Shown: positions 1-6,604 of the stretch, one piece after another
Layout: every line of letters begins with the position of its first letter
How positions within the stretch are numbered: the first letter of the stretch is position 1
Assembly (NCBI GenBank): GCA_045627185.1
Contig: JAZQNE010000024.1
Location: 1-14,815 of the forward strand
DNA: 14,815 nucleotides
From: SZUA-448 sp045627185
GTDB taxonomy: Bacteria; Bacillota; Clostridia; Lachnospirales; Lachnospiraceae
Direction of reading: 5' to 3'
Notes under the pieces: generated by a model
The model's input: the letters and a program-made list of their open reading frames with translations, nothing else
Told to the model about the DNA's origin: nothing
The model's database searches: none
Made by a program: the position numbers and the translations under genes

Positions 1-1271
1 AAGTCATTCCCATGCTTCAGGCAGCAACCTCTCTCCCACTTCAGATTGATTCATCATCGCCGGAAGCAATTGAAGCAGCTTGCAGAATTTATAACGGAAA
101 GCCTCTGGTCAACTCAGTAAACGGCAAGGATGAATCCCTGAACGCAATACTTCCCATCGTACAAAAATACGGCGGTGTCCTGATTGGTCTGACCCTTGAA
201 CACGATATTCCCGCAAAAGCCGAGTCGCGTGTCAAAATTGCCGAAAAAATAATCCGCAACGCAAAAAAATACGGAGTTGAAAAGAAAGATCTTGTTATTG
301 ACTGCCTTACCCTCACAGCTTCCGCCCAGCAGGCTGAAGTTGCTGAGACCTTAAAGGCTGTTTCAATCATGTCCGAAAAGGGATTTAATACAGCTCTCGG
401 CGTTTCAAATGTTTCTTTCGGCCTTCCAAACAGGCAGCTCCTCAACAAGTCATTTTTGACAATGGCTCTTCTTTCAGGCCTCACTCTTCCAATCATCAAC
501 CCGCTCGACAGTGAAATCATGGGTGCCGTTGATGCATACAGAGTGCTGTTAAATCTTGATTTAAGTTCCTCTGCTTATATTGAAAAGCACAGCAACGATG
601 CTGCTTTGCAGCAGGTTGCTTCCGTTCGGACCGGTTCCACCGAAAACCCGGTTCAAAATGATTCTCTCGAATATTACATTGCAAAAGGTCTGATAAATGA
701 AACCGCCGACAAGACAAACAGCCTTCTTGAAACTGTTGCTCCGCTTGATCTTGTAAACGATGTAATCATTCCTGCCCTTGCAAATGTAGGAACCTCTTAC
801 GAATCGGGACGCATCTTCCTTCCTCAGCTCATTCAGGCCTCTGAAGCAGCCAAAGCAGCTTTTGCTGAGGTTAAAAAAAGATTTAACACAACTTCAGCCA
901 AGAAAGGCCCGGTCGTAATCGCTACAGTTGAAGGTGATATTCACGATATTGGCAAAAACATCGTCAAGGTTGTTCTGGAAAGCTATGGCTATGAAGTAAT
1001 TGACCTTGGAAAAGATGTTCCGGTAGCAACACTTGTAGAAAAAGTAAAAGCACTCAAACCAAAAGCAATTGGTTTAAGTGCCTTAATGACAACAACTGTT
1101 GTAAATATGGAACGAAGCATTACAGCTCTTCGAAAATCCGGAATCAAAACCCCTGTTTTTGTAGGCGGAGCCGTTCTTACAGAAGATATAGCAAAAAACA
1201 TCGGGGCAGACTATTACGCTTCTGATGCAATGGCATCAGTAAGAATACTCGAAAACGTAATCAGTAATTAA
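1..1271 (+). CDS. metH: Cobalamin-dependent methionine synthase, 3' part (5' end outside window)
   Basis: The reading frame is open from base 3, so the true start lies upstream; the ATG at 12 is internal. The protein would transfer a methyl group from methyltetrahydrofolate through cobalamin to homocysteine. Counting the ATG at 12 as residue 1, residues 1 to about 190 are the pterin-binding barrel (SNVSFGLPNR near 133-142). Residues about 205-290 are the helical B12 cap. Residues about 300-419 are the Rossmann-like cobalamin domain, with the GDIHDIGK motif whose His311 would be the lower cobalt ligand, then SALMT and a GGAVLT loop. The protein stops straight after this domain, so the C-terminal AdoMet-binding reactivation domain of E. 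coli-type MetH is absent. Such short forms are known in clostridia and Thermotoga, where a separate protein supplies reactivation. The homocysteine-binding domain presumably lies before the window. The stop overlaps the convergent lipoprotein gene by 11 bp and I see no terminator. Confidence 0.93.
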   Translation, partial: VIPMLQAATSLPLQIDSSSPEAIEAACRIYNGKPLVNSVNGKDESLNAILPIVQKYGGVLIGLTLEHDIPAKAESRVKIAEKIIRNAKKYGVEKKDLVIDCLTLTASAQQAEVAETLKAVSIMSEKGFNTALGVSNVSFGLPNRQLLNKSFLTMALLSGLTLPIINPLDSEIMGAVDAYRVLLNLDLSSSAYIEKHSNDAALQQVASVRTGSTENPVQNDSLEYYIAKGLINETADKTNSLLETVAPLDLVNDVIIPALANVGTSYESGRIFLPQLIQASEAAKAAFAEVKKRFNTTSAKKGPVVIATVEGDIHDIGKNIVKVVLESYGYEVIDLGKDVPVATLVEKVKALKPKAIGLSALMTTTVVNMERSITALRKSGIKTPVFVGGAVLTEDIAKNIGADYYASDAMASVRILENVISN

Positions 1272-2334
1272 CATCCTGTTCAGGCTTGATTGCCCACATA
1301 AGACCTTCATTAACCGTTAATCCGAATACTTCATACGGTTCAAAATCACATTTTCCGTCTACCACAACCTCAAGTGTCAGATCATCAACCTTATGAATTG
1401 CGGCAAGTGACTTGGGTGAATCGGACTCACTCGAGCCAACTTCAAGACAGAATGTCTGCTTTGCGTAATCGACAACTGAGAAATCAACCTCATCTGTCAT
1501 TTCTTCGGCATCGTATGCACGGACATCATCGTAGTAAAGATATTTGACTTCATCAACAAAATCCTCATAGGTCGGATATTCGCCTTTTGCCAAATCAAAT
1601 GCCTTTTCGCGGGTTGTACGGAAAATTGTACTGTCCTTCTCAAAATATCCGAAACCCCACATTGTCATTCCAAAGGCAATTGCAGCTCCTTCTTTTTCGA
1701 GTTCTTTCGATGTATAGGAACCCATATAGCCCTTGTCTGCATATTCTGCATAATTTGTTTTACAAACTTCAACTATACGTTTTGCACTTTCTACCCAGGC
1801 CTCTTCGAGTTTATCCATGAAAAGGCCTGTTTTTCCTTCTATTGCATGAATCATGTCATAGTTGTCAAACACATGCTCACCGTTATCTATCACCATATCA
1901 ATGTCGCTGCACATGGAATTATAATATTTCAAATCCATAAATGCCAGAAATGCCTGTTTTCCGTAAAAAGGCACATCATGAATCTTTTCACGCTGAGTCT
2001 TGTAAGCACTTGTCCAGACCTCGTATTCAATGGTACAGAGCAGATTATCTGCCTCAAGACGTTTTCCGTCTGAAAACAGAATGTCATCTTTCAGAGCAAT
2101 TGTAAATACGGTCTTGTCCTTATCTTCAAGATAATTCGATGTAATTGTGCTGTTTTCCGGCGTTATCTGAATTAAAGTCACAGGTGTGGGTGTAGGTGAC
2201 GATGTTGGCGTGGGTGAACCTGTAGGCTCTGCTGTAGGGGAAATAACCGAGCCATTCCCTTTTTCACAGGCAATCAGGAATAATGACGCAAAAATCAGAC
2301 AAATCAACAAACAAATTCCGGTACGATTTTTCAT
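1261..2334 (-). CDS. Lipoprotein with partial family-5 (OppA-like) solute-binding domain
   Basis: This 357-residue predicted lipoprotein has a basic N-terminus, a hydrophobic segment and an LIAC lipobox with Cys23, so it should be anchored on the outer face of the membrane. A Pro/Thr/Ser-rich linker covers about residues 31-52. Residues about 75-105 match the family-5 solute-binding signature (FTIALKDDILFSDGK, then an EADN element). A second recognisable piece near 322-345 (KVDDLTLEVVV) resembles the strand that normally follows within 50-100 residues. Here about 210 residues separate the two, and the protein ends at 357 where family members usually run to 500 or more. The second lobe therefore seems to be missing. 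No permease or ATPase genes are adjacent. The ATG at 2334 has no clear ribosome binding site, but a good promoter lies upstream and the signal peptide supports this start. The ligand is unknown, and it could be a decayed transporter subunit or a repurposed lobe. Confidence 0.72.
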   Translation of the reverse strand: MKNRTGICLLICLIFASLFLIACEKGNGSVISPTAEPTGSPTPTSSPTPTPVTLIQITPENSTITSNYLEDKDKTVFTIALKDDILFSDGKRLEADNLLCTIEYEVWTSAYKTQREKIHDVPFYGKQAFLAFMDLKYYNSMCSDIDMVIDNGEHVFDNYDMIHAIEGKTGLFMDKLEEAWVESAKRIVEVCKTNYAEYADKGYMGSYTSKELEKEGAAIAFGMTMWGFGYFEKDSTIFRTTREKAFDLAKGEYPTYEDFVDEVKYLYYDDVRAYDAEEMTDEVDFSVVDYAKQTFCLEVGSSESDSPKSLAAIHKVDDLTLEVVVDGKCDFEPYEVFGLTVNEGLMWAIKPEQDVNY

Positions 2335-2343
2335 AATACAATC

Positions 2344-2364
2344 GGCATGACAATTTGTCAGGCC
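2344..2364. promoter_or_regulatory. Palindrome in the leader of the lipoprotein gene (possible operator or hairpin)
   Basis: TGACAATTTGTCA (2348-2360) is a perfect palindrome around one central base. It extends to 10-base arms with one mismatch, ending in GGC and GCC. It lies 10 bases upstream of the ATG at 2334, inside the predicted leader. It could be a repressor site or an RNA hairpin that affects translation. Confidence 0.4.
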
Positions 2365-2415
2365 ATCCCTTCGTTAAATTTCGTACAGTTTTCTAATGAA
2401 TTCTGAAACAGAAAT

Positions 2416-2444
2416 ATTATATCAGTATACCCATCTCATATCAA
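2416..2444 (-). promoter_or_regulatory. Sigma-A type promoter of the solute-binding-like lipoprotein
   Basis: Read on the minus strand, TTGATA (2444-2439) is followed after exactly 17 bases by TATAAT (2421-2416). That is 5 of 6 and 6 of 6 matches to consensus. Transcription would begin near 2409 and leave a leader of about 75 nt before the ATG at 2334. Function is inferred from sequence only. Confidence 0.75.
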
Positions 2445-2472
2445 GTATGAATACTCCTCCCCTTCCCGCAAA

Positions 2473-2503
2473 CTCAAAAAAGCAGCCGAAGCTGCTTTTT
2501 GAG
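2473..2503 (-). terminator. Intrinsic terminator of the DUF308-plsC-dgk operon
   Basis: GCAGC and GCTGC arms enclose a tetraloop that reads UUCG, closed by C-G, on the minus strand, a particularly stable loop. A and T tracts flank the stem, and the minus-strand transcript ends in six Ts. It sits about 70 bases after the lipid kinase stop. The T run on the plus strand means it could also stop plus-strand transcription. Confidence 0.85.
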
Positions 2504-2510
2504 AAATCAA

Positions 2511-2566
2511 AGCCTCACCACATCACAAACGGGGTGAAAGTGATGTCCACGGAGGTTTGGCTAAGA
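2511..2566 (-). other. Stem-loop in the 3' untranslated region of the lipid kinase gene
   Basis: ACATCAC (2520-2526) and GTGATGT (2540-2546) are perfect inverted arms around 13 bases. Outer complementary CCTC/GAGG and AGCC/GGCT pieces extend the possible structure. It lies between the stop codon at 2575 and the terminator at 2473-2503 and contains no ORF of note. It might stabilise the mRNA 3' end or be a repeat element; no known family was recognised. Confidence 0.4.
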
Positions 2567-2574
2567 ATATCAAA

Positions 2575-3426
2575 TTAATCAAGAAATGCTTCATATGAGG
2601 AAACATCAAGAATTGTTTCGCCATCAATCTGAAGCGCACAGGGCTTTGTAAACTCAACGGAAATACGTTTTCCGATAAATACTTCACACATATTGGATTT
2701 CTTTAAGTGCTCGCCCTTGAAAATTGAAGGGAAATTGCAAAGAGTAAGAAGCTTACCCGAGCCATGCCAAACAAGGATCGAAAGTTTTCGATCTGTTCCA
2801 AGACGCTGCTGATCGGGGGTAGGCATCATGCCGCCACCGTAAAAACGGCCGTTCATGGTAGGCGCAAGCCAAACCTTTTTGAACTCACGTGTTATACCGT
2901 CAACGTTAACCTTGGCATCAGCAGGTTTGAAATGGAAAAGAAGGCCTTTAATTGCAATACCGGCGTAGTTAATAGGCTTGTCGGTAGTCTCGCGAAGCTT
3001 ATCGCCAACCTCACAGCAGTAGCCGTCAATACCGTATCCGATGCCGTTAAGGAATCTGTAGGTTTTTCCCTTAACAACAACCTTCGGAAGGTCCTTCAGA
3101 TACTTGGCAATATCAATCGGTTTGCCCTCTTCCTGACCGCCTATATCGTGAAGAAAGTCATTTCCTGAGCCCGAAGCATAAAACAGAACTTCTGCCGGAA
3201 GCTCAATTCCGTCAGTATCATTAATAAAATGATTCAGAGTACCGTCTCCGCCACAGATAATAATTCTGTTATCCTTATTTTCTTCAAAGAAAGGCTTATA
3301 ATCTTTGATGGTACGGATATCAACAAGTTCAGCAGTGTCATCAAGCAGGGACGCCAGTTTTTTTGCAGTCTCAGCGCAAGTTCCGTTCCCGGCTGCAGGG
3401 TTATGCAGTATAACATATTTGCTCAT
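2575..3426 (-). CDS. Diacylglycerol/lipid kinase of the YegS-DagK-BmrU family
   Basis: The predicted 283-residue soluble lipid kinase transfers phosphate from ATP to diacylglycerol or a related lipid at the membrane. It shows the family motifs in order: NPAAGNG at residues 9-15, the nucleotide-binding GGDGTLNH at 59-66 and GSGNDF at 86-91. A C-terminal beta domain ends with the usual QIDGE segment. Length fits the family. The frame is open to 3456, but I chose the ATG at 3426 because AGGAG lies 7 bases upstream. Translation would then begin inside the last codons of the acyltransferase gene, a 26-base overlap that suggests coupling. It is the last gene of the operon and is followed by a stem-loop and terminator. 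The exact lipid substrate (diacylglycerol, undecaprenol-like or other) cannot be read from the sequence, so no symbol is given. Confidence 0.9.
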   Translation of the reverse strand: MSKYVILHNPAAGNGTCAETAKKLASLLDDTAELVDIRTIKDYKPFFEENKDNRIIICGGDGTLNHFINDTDGIELPAEVLFYASGSGNDFLHDIGGQEEGKPIDIAKYLKDLPKVVVKGKTYRFLNGIGYGIDGYCCEVGDKLRETTDKPINYAGIAIKGLLFHFKPADAKVNVDGITREFKKVWLAPTMNGRFYGGGMMPTPDQQRLGTDRKLSILVWHGSGKLLTLCNFPSIFKGEHLKKSNMCEVFIGKRISVEFTKPCALQIDGETILDVSSYEAFLD

Positions 3427-4183
3427 CGTTCTTCTCCTCTTCATGGGCGTATTCACGCAATTTTTTATCCATGTCCTTACGCACGCGTTCGCCTAAAACG
3501 GCTGTGTTATTTTCCCTCACAAAATCAGTGGGAATCGTCTCTATAAAATCGAGGTAAACATCGCTGTGCGCAAAAGGAAAGTTATGCTGGATATTTTCTG
3601 TATTTCTGACAGTCATAACAACAATCGGAACCTCAGGAATTTTGGCAACCTTAAAAATGCAGTTGTGGAAAGGAAGAAGCTCCGAAGCACGGTTTCTGGT
3701 TCCTTCCGGATAAATTGCAACGGAGTTTCCATCTTTTTTTATAAGCTCAGCTGCGTTATTTACCGTAACCATGGCATTTCTGGGATTTTCGCGGTCAATC
3801 GACATGAAACAGCATTTTCTGATCATTCTTCCAAACACGGGGATGCTGAAATTCTCTTTCTTCGAAACAAATGCAAGCTGCTTTTTCCGCAGAACCCGCC
3901 ATGTAACAATTGGGTCAAATTTCGAACGATGGTTGCTTACAAGCAGAAATCTTCCATCTTCCGGAACATTTTCGAGGCCCGTTACATGTATCCTCACTCG
4001 GAGAATAATCATTGCAAGTGCCGTAGACAGATTCAGAAGAAAACGAAAATAACCGCTCTCTTTATCATATTCACGTTTTGGATTAACAAACAGAACACTG
4101 ATGCAGTCAAGCAGAATCACAAAAAGCAGAAATCCTGCAATTCCGATTGCTGCCCACATCAGGATAAGCAAAAATGTTTTCAC
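3401..4183 (-). CDS. plsC: 1-acyl-sn-glycerol-3-phosphate acyltransferase (PlsC family)
   Basis: This 260-residue membrane-associated acyltransferase would add the second acyl chain to lysophosphatidic acid to give phosphatidic acid. A strong transmembrane segment fills residues about 3-34. The catalytic NHRSKFD box (HX4D, His85 and Asp90) and the glycerophosphate-binding EGTR box (160-163) follow at normal spacing. A PIVVM strand near 186-190 corresponds to a later family motif. Translation starts at a GTG at 4183, because an AGGGGG ribosome binding site lies 8 bases upstream and the nearby ATG (4188) runs out of frame into a stop. It begins 13 bases after the DUF308 gene and overlaps the downstream lipid kinase, so the three genes probably form one transcript. 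Substrate specificity inside the PlsC superfamily is inferred from the motifs. Confidence 0.9.
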   Translation of the reverse strand: MKTFLLILMWAAIGIAGFLLFVILLDCISVLFVNPKREYDKESGYFRFLLNLSTALAMIILRVRIHVTGLENVPEDGRFLLVSNHRSKFDPIVTWRVLRKKQLAFVSKKENFSIPVFGRMIRKCCFMSIDRENPRNAMVTVNNAAELIKKDGNSVAIYPEGTRNRASELLPFHNCIFKVAKIPEVPIVVMTVRNTENIQHNFPFAHSDVYLDFIETIPTDFVRENNTAVLGERVRKDMDKKLREYAHEEEKNDEQICYTA

Positions 4184-4196
4184 AACATCTTCCCCC

Positions 4197-4796
4197 TCAG
4201 TTTATTTCTTCAAAATAATCCACATCAATAAAATCCGGTTTCTGATTTTTAACGATTTTCACGGTGCTAAGAGCAACATCAAGATTCAGAACGCCTTCGC
4301 AAAGCAATGCAGCGCCTATAACTGCTGACAGGAAAATAGCAGCATCGGACGGTCTTACAAGCAGGAAAAAGCCGCAGGCACATGAAACAATCGCAAGAAT
4401 CATAATTAACCACCACTGACGAATTCCAAAAGCTTTTGAATCTCTTGCTATTCTGATTTTGAAAAGGCCGTCAGCCAGAATCAGAATGCCGAGTGAAATG
4501 CTGATAAAGTTCACAAGGCTTTCCGGATGAAGAAGCATAATCACGCCGATTACAATCAGAATGATTCCAAATTCAAGGTCATACTGAAATGCCAGGCGGA
4601 AAAGGTCTTTTGATAAATAACCTACAATTTTTATAAGTCCGAAAACTATCATTGAAATTCCGCAGATCATTCCCAGAACTTCAACACTCTGCTCGGGCAG
4701 AACAATAAATAAAACGCCGATTGCGCAAAGAATAACCGACATGGTAACATATCCGATTTTCGCAACGCGCATAGGCGCAACAGAACGATTTTTCAT
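4197..4796 (-). CDS. DUF308 (HdeD-like) six-helix membrane protein
   Basis: The predicted 199-residue integral membrane protein has six hydrophobic helices, at about residues 14-34, 38-58, 74-90, 95-113, 128-147 and 152-172. They are arranged as repeated helix pairs with Gly-rich turns and a short charged tail. This pattern, and segments such as GIILIVIGVIMLLHPES, match the DUF308/HdeD family. E. coli HdeD is linked to acid resistance at high cell density, but the molecular role of clostridial relatives is not established. I chose the ATG at 4796 rather than the upstream GTG-type extension to 4820, because GGAGG is positioned 7 bases before it. It is first in an operon with a PlsC acyltransferase and a lipid kinase, suggesting a link to membrane lipid homeostasis. 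That role is inference. Confidence 0.85.
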   Translation of the reverse strand: MKNRSVAPMRVAKIGYVTMSVILCAIGVLFIVLPEQSVEVLGMICGISMIVFGLIKIVGYLSKDLFRLAFQYDLEFGIILIVIGVIMLLHPESLVNFISISLGILILADGLFKIRIARDSKAFGIRQWWLIMILAIVSCACGFFLLVRPSDAAIFLSAVIGAALLCEGVLNLDVALSTVKIVKNQKPDFIDVDYFEEIN

Positions 4797-4854
4797 AACA
4801 TCGCCTCCTGATGATACCAATTGTTACATAACCACCCCGGAAAAAAAACAGTCA

Positions 4855-4884
4855 GAAATACATACATGTCATAAATTTAGGCAA
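4855..4884 (-). promoter_or_regulatory. Weak candidate promoter of the DUF308-plsC-dgk operon
   Basis: On the minus strand TTGCCT (4884-4879) precedes TATTTC (4860-4855) by 18 bases. Matches to consensus are modest. A promoter is expected here because a terminator for the upstream operon ends at about 4901 and the DUF308 gene begins at 4796. CCCGGA and TCCGGG inverted arms (about 4836-4841 and 4886-4891) flank the segment. Confidence 0.3.
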
Positions 4885-4900
4885 ATCCGGGAAAATGCAC

Positions 4901-4948
4901 AAAAAAAATCTGCAGAAAGCTTATTAAAATATAATAAGCAAACTGCAG
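4901..4948 (-). terminator. Compound intrinsic terminator of the mannoside operon
   Basis: On the minus strand the order is CTGCAG, TTT, GCTTATTA, a 5-base loop, TAATAAGC, TTT, CTGCAG, then A and eight Ts. The transcript can form a 6-bp lower stem, a symmetric 3x3 U-U internal loop and an 8-bp upper stem directly before the U tract. It lies about 25 bases after the tetR stop and separates the mannoside operon from the DUF308 operon. The same symmetry would also suit an operator, but the T8 favours a terminator. Confidence 0.75.
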
Positions 4949-4974
4949 AAAACTTATTGAAATAAAACACTGAA

Positions 4975-5532
4975 TTATTTTTCCTTGCATTTCGCAATAA
5001 CAGTGTCCAGATACCCTTCATTTACCTCACGCAAACGTTTGACAATCTCAAGTGTATCATTCTTCATGCCGCCGTTCAGCCAGTCAATAATGGCACCGAA
5101 AGTCTCATACTTATAAAGATTTATAATCATACGACGGTCTGTCTCCGAAAGGTCACCAAAACCCTTGTAGTCCTTTAAGTAAGCGCCGATTCCGTATTCG
5201 CAGACAGCAAGCAGTGCCTTTTCAAAAGAATCCCGGCTGAGAGAATTGAAGATGTGATACATAGGTTTCTTATGGTCCAAAATAAAAGAAAGGGCAACCT
5301 CGAAGCTGGCCTCAAGCGAGTTCACCACCTTGTGACCGCCTATGGCGTTATCTATTTCCTCCCTGATGATTTCCGAAACAAGCTCATTAATGTCGGAATA
5401 ATGATAATAGAAAGAATTGCGGTTTATACCGCATTCCTCCACTATATCCTTCACCGAAATCCGAGCAATCGGTTTCTTATCAAGCAGAGTAAGAAAAGCT
5501 TCTTTAATTGCCTTTTCCGTTAAGTTTGACAT
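4975..5532 (-). CDS. TetR/AcrR-family transcriptional regulator
   Basis: This predicted 185-residue one-component regulator has an N-terminal TetR helix-turn-helix at about residues 24-46, with the typical ISVKDIVEECGI helix followed by the recognition helix NRNSFYYHY. An all-helical ligand-binding and dimerisation domain makes up the rest. The ATG at 5532 is preferred over the ATG at 5553, because GGAG lies 6 bases before it and the upstream ATG has no ribosome binding site. It follows manA by 70 bases and closes the mannoside operon, so a mannooligosaccharide, its phosphate or a pathway intermediate is a plausible effector. That is inference from position. Regulators of this cluster type are more often LacI or AraC proteins, which makes a TetR here notable. 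It could alternatively control the downstream lipid operon. Confidence 0.9.
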   Translation of the reverse strand: MSNLTEKAIKEAFLTLLDKKPIARISVKDIVEECGINRNSFYYHYSDINELVSEIIREEIDNAIGGHKVVNSLEASFEVALSFILDHKKPMYHIFNSLSRDSFEKALLAVCEYGIGAYLKDYKGFGDLSETDRRMIINLYKYETFGAIIDWLNGGMKNDTLEIVKRLREVNEGYLDTVIAKCKEK

Positions 5533-5553
5533 TATTTTCTCCGTTTCGGACAT

Positions 5554-5570
5554 GAAGCAGGGCTGCTTTC
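5554..5570. promoter_or_regulatory. Short palindrome just upstream of the tetR start
   Basis: AAGCAG and CTGCTT arms are separated by two bases, about 25 bases before the chosen ATG of the regulator. There is no T tract, so it is not a terminator. The two-base spacer suits a TetR-type operator and autoregulation, but the match is short and unproven. Confidence 0.25.
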
Positions 5571-5602
5571 ATATCAGATATTGGAAACATTTAATACCCG
5601 TT

Positions 5603-6571
5603 TCAGATGTGGGAAATAATGAGCTGCATGTTGCCGCTCAGGGATATTTTCGAAAGGCCGGCAGGAACAATGAAATGGTCACCTTTAAGCACCTTTCTTC
5701 CGTTCAGCATACCCTCTCCGTCCACAATACTTGCAATAAGAAACGGCCATTTTCCTGATACGGTTGCGTTTCCGTTTACCAAAAGATTATAAACCGAATA
5801 GTATTTGCTGTCAACAAGGCGGCAAAGGCGGCCTTTTCCCGCAAATTTCAGTACAGAAGGTTTACCGGAATCCTGCGATGTACCGGTAAACGGGCAGGTG
5901 ATAACAGCCTTGCTCTTTTCCAGATGAAGTTCACGCGGTTTGCCGTTGCTAAGTCGGTCATAATCATAAACACGGTAAGTAATGTCGCTGTTCTGCTGAG
6001 TTTCAAGAATCAGTGTGCCACCCTTGATAGCGTGCAGCGTACCGGGATCGATCTGGAAGAAATCACCCTTCTTAACAGGGATTTCACGAATAAAATCGCC
6101 CCAGCGTTTTTCATCTATCATGTTGCACATATCTTCTTTTGAAGCAGCATTATGTCCGATAACGATGGTAGCTCCAGGCACAGCATCAAGCACATACCAG
6201 CACTCCGTCTTTCCAAAGGAACCGTTTTCGTTCTTTGCGGCATATTCATCATCAGGATGAACCTGAATGCTAAGATCCTGCTTCGCATCAATAATCTTTA
6301 TAAGAAGCGGGAACTTTCCTTCGGTATTTCCACCGAAAAGGCCGGGCTCTTCTTTCCAGAGCTCTGACAGCTTGCGGCCCTTATATTTTCCGTCGGCAAC
6401 GGTACAGTCACCATGCTCATGCGCGCTGACAGCCCAGCATTCACCTGTTGTTTCTGACGGAATCACATATCCGAAATCTTCGGCAAGACGGTGACCGCCC
6501 CAGATCATTGATTTGAAAACAGGCTTAAGAAAAAGAATTTCAGGTTGCTTTTTTATAGATTTAAGACACAT
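5603..6571 (-). CDS. manA: Mannose-6-phosphate isomerase, type I (short bacterial form)
   Basis: The predicted 322-residue cytoplasmic zinc enzyme interconverts mannose 6-phosphate and fructose 6-phosphate. Numbering from the chosen start, the zinc ligands of type I isomerases are visible: Gln103 and His105 in SIQVHP, Glu123 in KTECWYV and His180 in PGTLHAI. The catalytic-region Arg200 lies in TYRVYDYDR. Length fits the short Bacillus-type enzymes of about 315 residues, not the longer enterobacterial ManA. The frame is open to a GTG at 6583, but the ATG at 6571 has AAAGGTG 9 bases upstream and is preferred. It lies 33 bases after the esterase gene in the mannoside operon. It would feed mannose released by GH130 into glycolysis, after mannose 1-phosphate has been isomerised by a phosphomannomutase encoded elsewhere. 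Confidence 0.94.
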   Translation of the reverse strand: MCLKSIKKQPEILFLKPVFKSMIWGGHRLAEDFGYVIPSETTGECWAVSAHEHGDCTVADGKYKGRKLSELWKEEPGLFGGNTEGKFPLLIKIIDAKQDLSIQVHPDDEYAAKNENGSFGKTECWYVLDAVPGATIVIGHNAASKEDMCNMIDEKRWGDFIREIPVKKGDFFQIDPGTLHAIKGGTLILETQQNSDITYRVYDYDRLSNGKPRELHLEKSKAVITCPFTGTSQDSGKPSVLKFAGKGRLCRLVDSKYYSVYNLLVNGNATVSGKWPFLIASIVDGEGMLNGRKVLKGDHFIVPAGLSKISLSGNMQLIISHI

Positions 6572-6604
6572 AAAACATTTCACCTTTATTTGTTATATAA
6601 TTGC

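Noticed and set aside
2180..2240. Repetitive GTGGGTGTAGG-type stretch, echoed at about 13500-13556
   Set aside because: Not a mobile or CRISPR repeat; it is the coding sequence of Pro/Thr linkers in two lipoproteins.
3566..4231. 221-residue plus-strand frame opposite the acyltransferase
   Set aside because: It is the complement of a gene with clear PlsC motifs; its composition is Asn/Lys/His-rich with no domain.
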